Source of the DNA: UBA2266 sp964406945
Lineage (GTDB): Bacteria; Planctomycetota; Phycisphaerae; Sedimentisphaerales; Anaerobacaceae
DNA length: 64,000 nt
Direction of reading: 5' to 3'
NCBI GenBank assembly: GCA_964406945.1
Contig: CAYOTO010000013.1
Location: forward strand, 1 to 64,000
A program made the translations under genes and the position numbers. The notes below the pieces were generated by a model. It had not been told where the DNA came from. It saw nothing but the letters and a program-made list of their open reading frames with translations, and made no database searches. Shown here in pieces: positions 17,978 through 27,238 of the stretch. Each line of letters begins with the position of its first letter. Positions within the stretch are counted from its first letter, which is position 1.

Positions 17978-19870
17978 CTACCTTGCGGATATTGGTCTGA
18001 TAGTCAGATTGACAGCCGCGCGCTTAACCGGGTCGGCAAGTTCGATGGCCAACCGGGTCGGCAGTTTGTCGTGCTTGAGGTCTTCTTTGATCTGCTCGGC
18101 TTTGATATCAAAAGCCGCACCGTTTGTGTCGATCACGATTTCAATCGCTTCGTTTCCGGCCCCAATAACAAGGCGGTCTGTGCCGAGTCTTTTCCACTCT
18201 TCGAACGTAATTACAGCGGTGGAAAAGCTCCGCGGCTTCGACAGAACGACTTCGTCGGTTATCTTAAGGCCGCCCGTTCCTGTGCGGTTGTATTCGAAAC
18301 TGCGCAGGAGTTTCTTCAACTCGGCGACCGGATACGCACTGGTTATGTCCAGCACCAGGGAATCGGACGCATCCGACGTTTCGATGCTTAATATCTCGGC
18401 CGCGGCGGAACTTCCGGTCTTCTGCAGTGTGCCCGCGACAACCGGCACGGGGTGTCCGAATGAATTCAGCACGTTGCTCTGGTACCTGCGGCCGCTGAAT
18501 GTCCTTGCGGTGTAGACCTCCGCCCCCGGATCGGCCAGCAGCAGCTTGTCGCCGAGCACCACGACGTATGAACCAACATCGTTATGGTTGTGATGTTCGC
18601 TGTTGTGGCCGCCTTTGAGGGCGACCGCCAGTTTCGAGTCGGATGAGCCCGGCCGGCAAATCAATACGCCTGCGTCGTCGAACCAGGTGCGGATTCCGGG
18701 CAGGGCGGATGCGGTTTGTGACTGTTCGGCTTGCGATGCGGAGTTATCGAAAGTGTACATCATGGCGCGATAAAGCGAACCGCCCGAAATGTTCGTGTCG
18801 ATATCTTCCCATTGTTTCAGGCCCAGCCCCAGTCTCCTGCTCACATAATACATAAGAAGTGAACTGGGTCCGGCGTCGACGGAGCAGTCAGCGAATGCGG
18901 GGTAGACCCCATTGATAATTTCAATTTTAGCGCCGAAAAGGGCCGCCTGACGTGCTCTGTCGTTGTCGAACAGATCGACATCCCCGTCCGTTGCCTGATA
19001 AATCATCTCGCACAGCATCGCATAATACCCGAAGCCGTAGTTCCAGTATCCCAGACCCTCCGAGCAGTAACCGTCGGGGGTAAATCCCCGGAGGAAGTTC
19101 TTGCTGTAATGCTCGGCCGCGGCGATGTAGAAAGCCCGCTGTTGCGTTGAATCCAGAACCGCCAGCGCCGAGCCCGTTACCCCCGCCAGACAAACTGCGT
19201 TCCAGTTGTTGGTTGTGGTCATCCACCAGTTCTTCTTTCGTTTACCGTTGACCATGTCCTGATAGGGTGTGAATATCCGCTTGCTCAGGTTCTCTCGCAG
19301 GAGTTTGCGTGTTGCCGGTTTGAGTTTGTCGGCCAGAAGGTAATCGGCACTCGCCAGAGACCATGCAAGAGTAGCCGAGCCAAGGTCTATGTCCACTGTT
19401 TTGCCGTGGAAGTTCGCCAAAGACGTGTCGTGCGCCGGCATAACCCAGGTTCGCTCGCTGTAAACGGCCCCGACGATTTGGCGGAATGCATCCAGGAACC
19501 TGCCTTTGTTTTCGACGCATTCGGCGATAACCAGATCGTCGATTCGGCCTCTTCTGCGGCTTGCAACCCTTTGCCAGCGGGTCCGATTGCCTGTCTTCGA
19601 GAAGTCCAGGTACAAATCGTCGCTCTGCTCTGGGATAGGTTGCGAAATCAGGCGCTCGGCGCTGCGAACGACGGCCTGGAACTGTGAAAGTTCTCCAAGT
19701 CGCTCCCATCCCGGCCGGTCATTGATTGTTCTGCCGAACCCTCGAGCTTGGGAGTCAAGCATTTTTCCAAGTGCGTCGACTCTGGTGCTGCTGATTTCGG
19801 CAGCATGCGCCGTAGCCGAGAAAAGTGCTGCGAATATTAACGTGGTGCCAACTCTGAATATGCCGGTCAT
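17978..19870 (-). CDS. Heparinase II/III-like polysaccharide lyase
   Basis: This 630-residue secreted protein starts with a signal peptide (MTGIFRVGTTLIFAALF...ATAHA). An alpha/alpha-toroid region comes first, with NNWNAVCLAGV and GYWNYGFGYY. The beta-sandwich domain follows and holds the heparinase II/III hallmark HNHNDVGSY. Members cleave acidic polysaccharides such as heparan sulfate, alginate or related uronans by beta-elimination. The ATG at 19870 is preferred over an upstream in-frame start because it begins the signal peptide and has AAGGA 9 nt ahead. A sulfatase and an oxidoreductase flank it, which fits breakdown of a sulfated polysaccharide. Confidence 0.85.
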   Translation of the reverse strand: MTGIFRVGTTLIFAALFSATAHAAEISSTRVDALGKMLDSQARGFGRTINDRPGWERLGELSQFQAVVRSAERLISQPIPEQSDDLYLDFSKTGNRTRWQRVASRRRGRIDDLVIAECVENKGRFLDAFRQIVGAVYSERTWVMPAHDTSLANFHGKTVDIDLGSATLAWSLASADYLLADKLKPATRKLLRENLSKRIFTPYQDMVNGKRKKNWWMTTTNNWNAVCLAGVTGSALAVLDSTQQRAFYIAAAEHYSKNFLRGFTPDGYCSEGLGYWNYGFGYYAMLCEMIYQATDGDVDLFDNDRARQAALFGAKIEIINGVYPAFADCSVDAGPSSLLMYYVSRRLGLGLKQWEDIDTNISGGSLYRAMMYTFDNSASQAEQSQTASALPGIRTWFDDAGVLICRPGSSDSKLAVALKGGHNSEHHNHNDVGSYVVVLGDKLLLADPGAEVYTARTFSGRRYQSNVLNSFGHPVPVVAGTLQKTGSSAAAEILSIETSDASDSLVLDITSAYPVAELKKLLRSFEYNRTGTGGLKITDEVVLSKPRSFSTAVITFEEWKRLGTDRLVIGAGNEAIEIVIDTNGAAFDIKAEQIKEDLKHDKLPTRLAIELADPVKRAAVNLTIRPISAR

Positions 19871-19940
19871 AGGTCCAAATCCTTTCAATCTATCGGTCAG
19901 GCTTCGCTGTAATGCTGTCAAAGCGGCGGACAGCCGTGTG

Positions 19941-19969
19941 ATATTACCAGAACTAACTGTTCGTTACAA
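19941..19969 (-). promoter_or_regulatory. Candidate promoter of the heparinase-like/Gfo operon
   Basis: Read on the minus strand, TTGTAA (19969-19964) and TAATAT (19946-19941) are 17 nt apart. Transcription would begin near 19934, giving a leader of about 64 nt. Confidence 0.5.
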
Positions 19970-20008
19970 CCGGGTGCCAGGCTGCAGCCGTTTGACTACC
20001 CGTTTGAA

Positions 20009-20200
20009 TTGCGGTTTGTTTTGGCGTGCAAAGAGATGATCGAGGAGAATACTTTTATCTTTTTATGGGCCTACAGAAACCAGAAAGCGATTCGCACGGG
20101 TCCGTGGAAGCTGCTTGTAAACCCAGGAAACAGGAACGCATCGGAAGATCGGCCTGTGCTGTTCAATCTTGACGATGCTCTCGGCGAGAAAGACATCTGA
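20009..20200 (+). pseudogene. Sulfatase C-terminal relic
   Basis: This frame of about 63 codons reads FLWAYRNQKAIRTGPWK, LLVNPG and LFNLDDALGEKDI before a stop. The layout (aromatic-rich turn, QKAIRxGPWKL, then a [LF]xNLxDDxGEK segment) matches the C-terminal region of S1 sulfatases. There is no active-site domain upstream, and the usual 30-50 residues after GEK are also missing. It is therefore a fragment truncated at both ends, not a functional gene. An orphan Tat leader follows it after 13 nt. Confidence 0.7.
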
Positions 20201-20213
20201 GGGAAGTGCTTAC

Positions 20214-20288
20214 ATGAATTCTGAACTCACAAGAAGGAAGTTTCTGAAAACGGTGGCGGCTCGCACGCTTTCCGGGAAGATAACCTGA
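20214..20288 (+). pseudogene. Orphan Tat leader (24 codons)
   Basis: A well-formed start (GAGGGAA, then ATG at 20214) encodes MNSELTRRKFLKTVAARTL and ends with a TGA five codons later. This is a complete twin-arginine n-region with the start of a hydrophobic region, but nothing behind it. It is best read as the 5' end of a deleted exported protein that was downstream of the sulfatase relic in an old operon. A deliberately short peptide is less likely. Confidence 0.6.
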
Positions 20289-20310
20289 CAGTCATCCTTT
20301 ACTGGAATTA

Positions 20311-21672
20311 TCACGCGAGCTTGTCGATGTTTTTTGCGACCTTGTGAAAGGCTTCTATAATATCGTCCATATCCCTTTTCGACCTGGTGAAAGCGATCTT
20401 CGTCTCGGCCGTGAGCATTTCTTTTCCGGTCCGCTTGACCTGATCCATGTACGGAAAATGCAGTGACTTGCGATATGCATCGATCCTGGCTTTCGAGAAA
20501 GACCTCTTGAAAGTGTCGGAGTTGAGATGCTCGGCGAGCATACCCTCCTTGTGGCAGCCGCCGCCGTAGACCCGCTCACGGCCGTACATTGGTATGCCCT
20601 CGGCCCGGAGTGCTTCGGCGAATTTCGACGCCGGCACGCCTTTGAACTTGCCTTTGTCGTAGTCGAGTTCGAAGTGGAAATACGTGATGCGGGTGTTGTC
20701 GCTGTAGGACTTCCGGGGCGTAAGGCCGGGAATTTTTGTAAGCTGTTCGGTTATGTAAAGACCGTTTTTCTGGCGGGCCGCATCCTGCTCCTTGAATTTG
20801 CGGAACTGCTCGGTAAGGACCGCCGCCTGGAACTCCGTCATGCGATGGTTCGAGCCCGGATAGGGATAGCCGTGTTTCTGGTTTTTCGGGTCGCGGCCGT
20901 TGTTTATGAACGCGCCGCATCGCCGCATCAGCTCTTCGTCATGGCCCAGAATGCAGCCGCCCTCGCCGCAGACAAGTGTTTTCCACTCCTGGAAGCTGAT
21001 GCATCCGGTCGCTCCGAAGGTCCCCACCTTTTTGCCGCCGACCTCCGCATAGACGCTCTGGCACGCATCCTCGACAACCGGGATGTCGTGCTTTTTCGAT
21101 ACGGCCATGATCTTCTCGATATCGACCGGAAAACCGGACAAATGGACCGGCAGGATGGCCTTCGTGTTCTCGGTTATCGCATTTTCAATCAAGTCTGCGT
21201 CTATCGAACCTGTGTCCGGGTCGATATCGACGAAGACCGGCAGGGCGTGAAGATTTGTGATTTCGTTGATGGTTGCGATGAAAGTGCGAGGGGTGGTTAT
21301 GACTTCGTCGCCCGGGCCAACGCCCAGAACGCTCAGCGACGCCCGCAGAGCCGTGGTGCCGCCGTTGGTCAGGATTGCATACGGTACGCCCATCGCTTCT
21401 GCGAACTGCTCCTCGAAGTCGTACACGGCGTTGCCCCGGATACAGCACCAGTTGCGGCTTTTCAGGGCCTTGACGAGGGCCTTTTCCTCCCGTTTGTCGA
21501 TTATCGGCCACGGCTCGTCGAACCGCTTCGTGCGGACGGGCGTGCCGCCCAGCAGCGCGAGTTTGTCTGCGTTGCCGGCGACCGCTCTGGCCGCTGACAG
21601 CGCAATCGCCGTACCGGTTACCGATGCCGAGGTTTTCTTGATAAACGAACGACGTGTGAACAGAGACTTCAT
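20311..21672 (-). CDS. DegT/DnrJ/EryC1/StrS-type aminotransferase with Tat signal
   Basis: This 453-residue PLP enzyme family normally makes amino sugars from keto sugars in the cytoplasm. Here the protein starts with a Tat leader (FTRRSFIKKTSASVTG, then an Ala-rich stretch). Family landmarks are TNGGTTALRA, VVEDACQS (the PLP-contacting aspartate) and SFQEWKTLVCGEGG with the lysine that binds PLP. Catalytic residues are intact, so a folded, cofactor-loaded protein may be exported. GGAGGTG precedes the ATG. It is divergent from the aldo/keto reductase operon at 21867. Its extracytoplasmic role is unknown. Confidence 0.88.
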   Translation of the reverse strand: MKSLFTRRSFIKKTSASVTGTAIALSAARAVAGNADKLALLGGTPVRTKRFDEPWPIIDKREEKALVKALKSRNWCCIRGNAVYDFEEQFAEAMGVPYAILTNGGTTALRASLSVLGVGPGDEVITTPRTFIATINEITNLHALPVFVDIDPDTGSIDADLIENAITENTKAILPVHLSGFPVDIEKIMAVSKKHDIPVVEDACQSVYAEVGGKKVGTFGATGCISFQEWKTLVCGEGGCILGHDEELMRRCGAFINNGRDPKNQKHGYPYPGSNHRMTEFQAAVLTEQFRKFKEQDAARQKNGLYITEQLTKIPGLTPRKSYSDNTRITYFHFELDYDKGKFKGVPASKFAEALRAEGIPMYGRERVYGGGCHKEGMLAEHLNSDTFKRSFSKARIDAYRKSLHFPYMDQVKRTGKEMLTAETKIAFTRSKRDMDDIIEAFHKVAKNIDKLA

Positions 21673-21801
21673 GGCTACACCTCCATTTCAACATAGCCTG
21701 ACAGGTCAAAACCGCGCCGACGCCCGAATGGGGCCGTACCCAGCCTTATGGATACCAGTTGAAAACCCGCCGTTCAAGCTAATTCCGCCAGCGGCGAGTT
21801 C

Positions 21802-21830
21802 TTGCACTCGATCATCTGAAAGACTATCAT
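21802..21830 (+). promoter_or_regulatory. Candidate promoter of the aldo/keto reductase-GH2 operon
   Basis: TTGCAC at 21802-21807 and TATCAT at 21825-21830 are spaced by 17 nt. The start would be near 21837, with a leader of about 30 nt containing AAGGA before the ATG. Confidence 0.5.
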
Positions 21831-21866
21831 CCGTGCTGCTATGGTTGTTAAATAAGGATATAAACG

Positions 21867-22790
21867 ATGAAATACCGCATACTCGGAAAAACAGGCTTGA
21901 AAGTCTCCGTCGTAGGTATCGGAACCTGGCAGCTCGGCGGCGAATGGGGCAAATCTTTCGAGCAGGCCGAGGCCGATGCGATCGTGGCCAAAGGCGCCGA
22001 ACTCGGCATTAACCTTGTGGATACCGCCGAATGCTATGGCGACCACCTTTCCGAGCGGCTCGTGGGAGAGGCCATAAAGGGCGACCGCGACAAGTGGGTC
22101 TTGGCGACCAAGTTCGGGCACAAGTTCCACAGGCCTTTCGAGAGGGACTTCGTATACGACCCCCAGGAGGTCGAAAAGCAGCTCGACGCCTCCCTGAAGG
22201 CCCTGCAGACCGACTACGTCGACCTGTATCAGTTTCACAGCGGCACTGATGAGATGTTCGACACCGAGGGCCTCTGGGAGATGCTCAATCGACAGATCGA
22301 AAAGGGCAAGGTGCGACATCTGGGGATTTCCGTCAGCAGCAAATACGACGGCACGCACCAGATAGAAGACGCCCCGAAGGTCAATGCCGGGGCGATTCAG
22401 CTCGTTTATAACCGTCTCAAGAGAAAGCCGGAGCAGTACCTGCTGAAGCGATGCATGGAACTCAATCTCGGTGTGCTGGCCAGAGTGCCGCTGGCGAGCG
22501 GATTTCTTACGGGCAAGTACGACAAGAGCAGCACGTTCGGCGACAATGACGTACGGGGGGCATGGATAACCGATGAGGATCGAATTGCCATGCTCGATGA
22601 AGCCGAAGAAGTCAGGTCCGAAGTGCCCGACGGCGTGGCAATGGCTCAATGGGCGCTTGCATGGTGCCTGAAGCATCCGGCGGTTACGTGCGTGATACCG
22701 GGCTGTAAGAGCCCCGAACAGGTGGCTTCGAACGCCGCCGCTGCAGAACTGGACATGGTGAGCACCGCCCATCCACAGGCCGCGGACTGA
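21867..22790 (+). CDS. Aldo/keto reductase
   Basis: This 307-residue cytoplasmic NADPH-dependent reductase has the complete catalytic tetrad: Asp in NLVDTAE, Tyr in CYGDHLSE, Lys in ATKFGH and His in LYQFHSG. The C-terminal CVIPGCKSPEQV binds the cofactor. It should reduce a sugar aldehyde or ketone; the substrate is not evident. It heads a plus-strand run with a DUF4832-type gene (16-nt gap), deoC and a GH2 enzyme, all tightly spaced. AAGGATATAAACG before the ATG is a good ribosome binding site. Confidence 0.92.
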   Translation: MKYRILGKTGLKVSVVGIGTWQLGGEWGKSFEQAEADAIVAKGAELGINLVDTAECYGDHLSERLVGEAIKGDRDKWVLATKFGHKFHRPFERDFVYDPQEVEKQLDASLKALQTDYVDLYQFHSGTDEMFDTEGLWEMLNRQIEKGKVRHLGISVSSKYDGTHQIEDAPKVNAGAIQLVYNRLKRKPEQYLLKRCMELNLGVLARVPLASGFLTGKYDKSSTFGDNDVRGAWITDEDRIAMLDEAEEVRSEVPDGVAMAQWALAWCLKHPAVTCVIPGCKSPEQVASNAAAAELDMVSTAHPQAAD

Positions 22791-22806
22791 TTGAAGGAGA
22801 CGGCAA

Positions 22807-23748
22807 ATGAATCGCAGGAGATTCCTCAAAACCGCGTCAGCCTCTGTGCTTGGCCCGGCGGCTGTCCATCTTTCGGATACAGCGTGGGCACGGCGAAGCG
22901 GCTTTGTGGTTGTCGAGCCGAAAGCCAGCGATGAGTTGCTCGTTAACCCGGGTATGGGCTTCGAGACTTTTCACTGCTTCAACGCCGATGAGCGAATCCG
23001 CCGGTTGGATTACTATCCCGAATGCTCGATAGCCTACTACCGCTTTTACTGGGACAAACTCGAACCCCGGGAGGGCAGGTACGACTTCGACCAGATAGAC
23101 TCCCTTCTCGACAGGGCCCGTGACAGCGGCCAGGACCTGGCCCTGCGGTTCATGCCCATGAGCACCACCAACGAGCGGACCGGCACACCTCTCTGGTACA
23201 TGGAAAGGGCAAAGACGTACCGGTTTGAACGCAGCGGCAGCAGGGGCGGCGGGTACGACAACATGTGGGACGAGGCCCTGAAGTGGGGCGGTTCCGCGTA
23301 CAATCCCAAGTCCGGCCGCATACCGCCCGAGCAGATACCGTCCATCGAACGGTTCATCAAACGCTGCGGCTACCGCTTCGAAATTAAACGCATTGCCCTC
23401 CCGCAAGTTATACGAACCGATGCACGGGTTCTGCCGGCGGCAATTGAACTGAAGAATACGGGTGTGGCGCCGCCGTACCGGGATTACGTTCCCGCCCTGA
23501 GACTGACAGGCAACGGCCGCTCGTTAATCTTGAGGCTCAACGCCGGAGCCTCGCAATGGCTGCCGGGCGAACGTGTCATCGAGCAGGACGTGCAATTGCC
23601 GGGGGCACTTGCCGCAGGCAATTACAGAGTCTCGATAGGCATACTCCAGCCGGGCGCAGACCGGCCGGCAATCAGGACCGCAAACCCCGGCGTCGACAGC
23701 GACGGCTGGTACGTCAATGATCGACTGACTGTCTCGGTCATAACCTGA
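22807..23748 (+). CDS. DUF4832-type beta-galactosidase-like protein lacking its middle
   Basis: This 313-residue protein begins with a Tat leader (MNRRRFLKTASASVLG). Residues 45-130 match the N-terminal strands of the TIM barrel in this family (NPGMGFETF, YYRFYWDKLEPREG). From GRIPPEQIPSIERF (about residue 170) it matches the end of the barrel and the C-terminal beta domain. About 150 residues normally lie between these parts, including the barrel centre with the catalytic region. The join, near residues 150-160 (about 23255-23285), keeps the frame, so the product looks like an in-frame internal deletion and is probably inactive. The deletion size is estimated from memory of the family. Confidence 0.65.
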   Translation: MNRRRFLKTASASVLGPAAVHLSDTAWARRSGFVVVEPKASDELLVNPGMGFETFHCFNADERIRRLDYYPECSIAYYRFYWDKLEPREGRYDFDQIDSLLDRARDSGQDLALRFMPMSTTNERTGTPLWYMERAKTYRFERSGSRGGGYDNMWDEALKWGGSAYNPKSGRIPPEQIPSIERFIKRCGYRFEIKRIALPQVIRTDARVLPAAIELKNTGVAPPYRDYVPALRLTGNGRSLILRLNAGASQWLPGERVIEQDVQLPGALAAGNYRVSIGILQPGADRPAIRTANPGVDSDGWYVNDRLTVSVIT

Positions 23749-23771
23749 GAACAAGCAATACGGAGCACAAG

Positions 23772-24455
23772 ATGAACTACACCTACAAAGATATAGCCGG
23801 GATGATCGACCATTCCCTGCTGAATCCGACGCTGACCGTCGAAGACCTCGAAGCGGGCTGCGAACTGGCCATCGATTACGAGGTGGCCAGCGTCTGCATA
23901 ATGCCGCACTACCTGAAAAGATGCGCCGAAATGCTCGACGGCACAGCGGTGAAGGCGAGCACCACAATCGGATTTCCCCACGGTGCAAACACCACGGCGG
24001 TCAAACTGGCCGAGGCGAACCGCGCGCTGGACGACGGCGGACAGGAGCTGGATATGGTCGTGAATATCAGCCGCGTCCTCAGCGGCGACTGGGATTACGT
24101 CCGCTCCGACATCAAAGCGGTAGTCGATGCCGCGCACGACCATGGCCAGAAGGTCAAGGTCATCTTCGAAAACTGCTATCTGGCCGACGAGCACAAGATC
24201 AGGCTGTGCCAAATCTGCGGCGAAATCAACGCCGACTGGGTGAAGACCTCGACCGGCTATGGCAGCGGCGGGGCGACGACCGGGGACCTTATCCTCATGC
24301 GAAAGCACTCGCCCGAACATGTGCAGGTAAAAGCCGCCGGCGGCGTCCGCGATCTCGACAGACTTCTCGAAGTCCGCGACCTCGGTGTCACCAGGGTGGG
24401 CGCCAGTCGCACGGCCGATATGCTCGATGAATGCAAACGAAGACTGCAACCCTAA
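23772..24455 (+). CDS. deoC: Deoxyribose-phosphate aldolase
   Basis: DeoC cleaves 2-deoxyribose-5-phosphate to glyceraldehyde-3-phosphate and acetaldehyde. The 227-residue protein has IGFPHG, the lysine-bearing segment KVIFEN, the Schiff-base lysine in VKTSTGYG, and VKAAGGVRD. It lies 23 nt after the DUF4832-type gene and 26 nt before the GH2 gene. Its location in a glycan operon suggests that it may act on a related sugar phosphate; the core assignment rests on motifs only. Confidence 0.94.
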   Translation: MNYTYKDIAGMIDHSLLNPTLTVEDLEAGCELAIDYEVASVCIMPHYLKRCAEMLDGTAVKASTTIGFPHGANTTAVKLAEANRALDDGGQELDMVVNISRVLSGDWDYVRSDIKAVVDAAHDHGQKVKVIFENCYLADEHKIRLCQICGEINADWVKTSTGYGSGGATTGDLILMRKHSPEHVQVKAAGGVRDLDRLLEVRDLGVTRVGASRTADMLDECKRRLQP

Positions 24456-24481
24456 GCAGTCGCATCAGGAAGGATTTAAGC

Positions 24482-27238
24482 ATGAACAGACGTTCACCTC
24501 TCTTGCTGTGTGTACTGATGGCGGCTCTTGCGACCGAACTGTCTGCATCGCAGACGCAGAAGCTGTATCTTTCGGGCAAAGGCAAGGACGACCCCGTTCA
24601 GTGGGAGTTTTTCTGCACCAGGGGCCGAAATAGCGGCCGGTGGACATCCATCGGCGTGCCGAGCAACTGGGAGTTGCAGGGCTTCGGCTCCTACAACTAC
24701 GGCCACGACAACCCCAAAGCCGACGAACAAGGCAAGTACCGCTACAGCTTCGAAGTCCCCGCGGACTGGTCGGGCCGGACCGTCAACATTGTCTTCGACG
24801 GGGTGATGACCGACTGCGAGGTGAAGATCAACGGACAGTCGGCGGGCCCGGTGCATCAGGGCGGCTTCTACCGCTTCAAGTACGACATTACGAACCTGCT
24901 CGAGTTCGGCCGCAGAAACCTGCTGGAAGCGACGGTAAGCAAGGTTTCCGCGGACAAAAGCGTCGAGGCCGCCGAACGCAAGGCCGATTACTGGGTCTTC
25001 GGCGGGATATACAGGCCTGTCTACCTGGAAGCCCTGCCGAAACAGCACATTAAAGGCGTGAGCATTGACGCAAAGGCTGACGGCGAAATAACCGCGGACG
25101 TCTATCTCGAAGACGCCGGCAAGGCCTGTACGCTCGTTGGCACGGTGCTCGAACGCAACGGCGGGGCGGTCAGCGGGTTTGCCGCCCATGTGAGCAGCGG
25201 TCAGGTCAAAGTAAGACTGTCCGGCCGAATCAGCCCGGTCAAACCCTGGACAGCGGAAACACCGAATCTCTATAGTCTCAATCTCAGCCTGAGGCAGGAT
25301 AACAAGCCGGTTCACGAAGTAAACGAACATTTCGGCTTTCGCACGTTCGAGGTCCGCGCCGGCGACGGTCTGTATCTCAACGGCCGCAAGATCCGCCTCA
25401 AGGGCGTCAACCGGCATTCCTTCTGGCCCGACTCGGGCAGGTGTCTCAGCGAGAAGATAAGCCACGACGACGTAATGCTGATCAAGTCCATGAACATGAA
25501 CGCGGTCCGCATGAGCCACTACCCGCCGGATGCACATTTCCTTGAGACCTGCGACGAACTCGGCCTGTACGTGCTCGACGAACTGGCGGGCTGGCAGAAG
25601 CCGCCGTACGACACGGGCATCGGCGAGAAACTCGTCAAGGAAATGGTCGAACGCGACCGCAATCACCCGTGCATCCTCTTCTGGGATAACGCCAACGAGG
25701 GCGGCTGGAACCGTGAACTCGACGACGATTTCGCGAAATACGATTTGCAGAAGCGAACCGTCCTGCATCCCTGGGAAAACTTCAACGGCATCGATACGGA
25801 CCACTACGAGAGTTACAAAAGCGTGCGGAAGAAACTGAGCGGCTCGTCCCTGTTCATGACTACAGAATTTCTCCACGGCCTCTACGACGGCGGCCACGGC
25901 GCGGGGCTGGATGACTACTGGCACCTGATTTTCAACTCGCCAATGGGCGCCGCCGGCTTTCTCTGGTGCCTGGTGGATGAAGGCGTCGTAAGGACCGACC
26001 GCGGCGGCGAGATCGATACCGACGGCAACCACGCGCCCGACGGCATTGTCGGTCCGTATCGAGAGAAAGAGGCCAGCTATTATACGATCAAGGAGATATG
26101 GTCGCCGATTTATGTTGGTCTGCAGAAACTGCCGGACGATTTCGACGGCGACATTGAAGTCGAAAACCGCTACGATTTCACCAATCTCAATCAGTGTAAA
26201 TTCCAATGGCGACTCGCGAAATTCCCGCACCCGCTGACGCGCAAAGACAACTGCGAAACAGTTGCACAAGGTGCGATCACAAGCCCGGATGTCGCTCCCG
26301 GCGAAAAAGGCCGCCTGAGACTCGAATTGCCCGATGACTGGCGCGAAGCCGGTGTGCTGTACCTGGCTGCATCCGATCCAAAGGGCCGGGAAGTCTGGAC
26401 CTGGTCGTGGGCAGTACGAAAAGACTGCGGAACCTGTCATCAGTACGTCAACCGCCAAACCACCGAAAACGCCGAAATTGAGGTCACCGACAACTCCGAA
26501 CAACTTGTCTTCAAGATTGACGGTTTGAAGCTGGCATTCAGCAAAACCGACGGCCGACTTGTAGAGGTGGTGCGGAAAGGCGGGAAACTGTCCTTCGGCC
26601 AGGGACCGAGACTGGTTACGGGCGACAGTAAACTGACGAACTTCAAGCACTGGCGCAAAAACGACGACCTGTGGGTACAGTCCACGTATGAAGACGGATT
26701 CGATGTCAAGTGGAAGATCTATCCGAGCGGCTGGGCCAGATTGGAGTATTCGTACGAGTTGAACGGGAAATATGACGCGACGGGAGTTACCTTCGGCTGT
26801 CCCGAAGACAAAATGCAAAAGATGACATTTGTCGGCGCCGGGCCGCACCGCGTCTGGAAGAATCGCACGAAAGGCGGCCGCCTGGGCGTCTGGACAAACG
26901 ACTACAAGGACCACACGCCCGGCCTTACGTGGGACTTTCCCGAATTTCGGGGTTTTTACCGCGACTGGCAGTGGTCGAGATTCGAGACCGCCGAGGGCGC
27001 GATAACGCTCCTGAACGGCAGCGAGAATGTTTACCTCGGAGTCTACCGACCGAAAGACGGCCCAGACCCTAAAAACACAAGAGTGCGACTGCCGGAGATG
27101 GGCATATCGCTGCTGCACGGCATACCGCCGATAGGCACCAAATTCCAGAAGCCGCAAGCCCTCGGTCCGCAGAGCCGCCCGAACGAGGCGTCCGGCAGGT
27201 ATAAGGGTGTGGTCTGTCTTTACTTTGAGACTGACTGA
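24482..27238 (+). CDS. GH2-family beta-galactosidase/beta-glycosidase, secreted
   Basis: This 918-residue glycosidase has an N-terminal signal peptide (MNRRSPLLLCVLMAALATELSAS). The order is a jelly-roll sugar-binding domain (YWVFGGIYRPV near residue 180), an Ig-like domain, then the TIM barrel with KGVNRHSFWPD. The acid/base glutamate lies in WDNANEGG (about residue 408), and the nucleophile glutamate is probably in TTEFLHG (about 460). A C-terminal beta-sandwich follows. The chosen ATG at 24482 has AAGGA upstream and begins the signal peptide. It probably trims beta-linked galactose or a similar sugar; sugar specificity cannot be read from motifs. Confidence 0.9.
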   Translation: MNRRSPLLLCVLMAALATELSASQTQKLYLSGKGKDDPVQWEFFCTRGRNSGRWTSIGVPSNWELQGFGSYNYGHDNPKADEQGKYRYSFEVPADWSGRTVNIVFDGVMTDCEVKINGQSAGPVHQGGFYRFKYDITNLLEFGRRNLLEATVSKVSADKSVEAAERKADYWVFGGIYRPVYLEALPKQHIKGVSIDAKADGEITADVYLEDAGKACTLVGTVLERNGGAVSGFAAHVSSGQVKVRLSGRISPVKPWTAETPNLYSLNLSLRQDNKPVHEVNEHFGFRTFEVRAGDGLYLNGRKIRLKGVNRHSFWPDSGRCLSEKISHDDVMLIKSMNMNAVRMSHYPPDAHFLETCDELGLYVLDELAGWQKPPYDTGIGEKLVKEMVERDRNHPCILFWDNANEGGWNRELDDDFAKYDLQKRTVLHPWENFNGIDTDHYESYKSVRKKLSGSSLFMTTEFLHGLYDGGHGAGLDDYWHLIFNSPMGAAGFLWCLVDEGVVRTDRGGEIDTDGNHAPDGIVGPYREKEASYYTIKEIWSPIYVGLQKLPDDFDGDIEVENRYDFTNLNQCKFQWRLAKFPHPLTRKDNCETVAQGAITSPDVAPGEKGRLRLELPDDWREAGVLYLAASDPKGREVWTWSWAVRKDCGTCHQYVNRQTTENAEIEVTDNSEQLVFKIDGLKLAFSKTDGRLVEVVRKGGKLSFGQGPRLVTGDSKLTNFKHWRKNDDLWVQSTYEDGFDVKWKIYPSGWARLEYSYELNGKYDATGVTFGCPEDKMQKMTFVGAGPHRVWKNRTKGGRLGVWTNDYKDHTPGLTWDFPEFRGFYRDWQWSRFETAEGAITLLNGSENVYLGVYRPKDGPDPKNTRVRLPEMGISLLHGIPPIGTKFQKPQALGPQSRPNEASGRYKGVVCLYFETD

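Noticed and set aside
24494..27157. An 887-codon open frame antisense to the GH2 gene
   Set aside because: The plus-strand GH2 protein has clear domains and catalytic residues, whereas the antisense frame has no recognisable family. The frame follows from codon bias on the coding strand.
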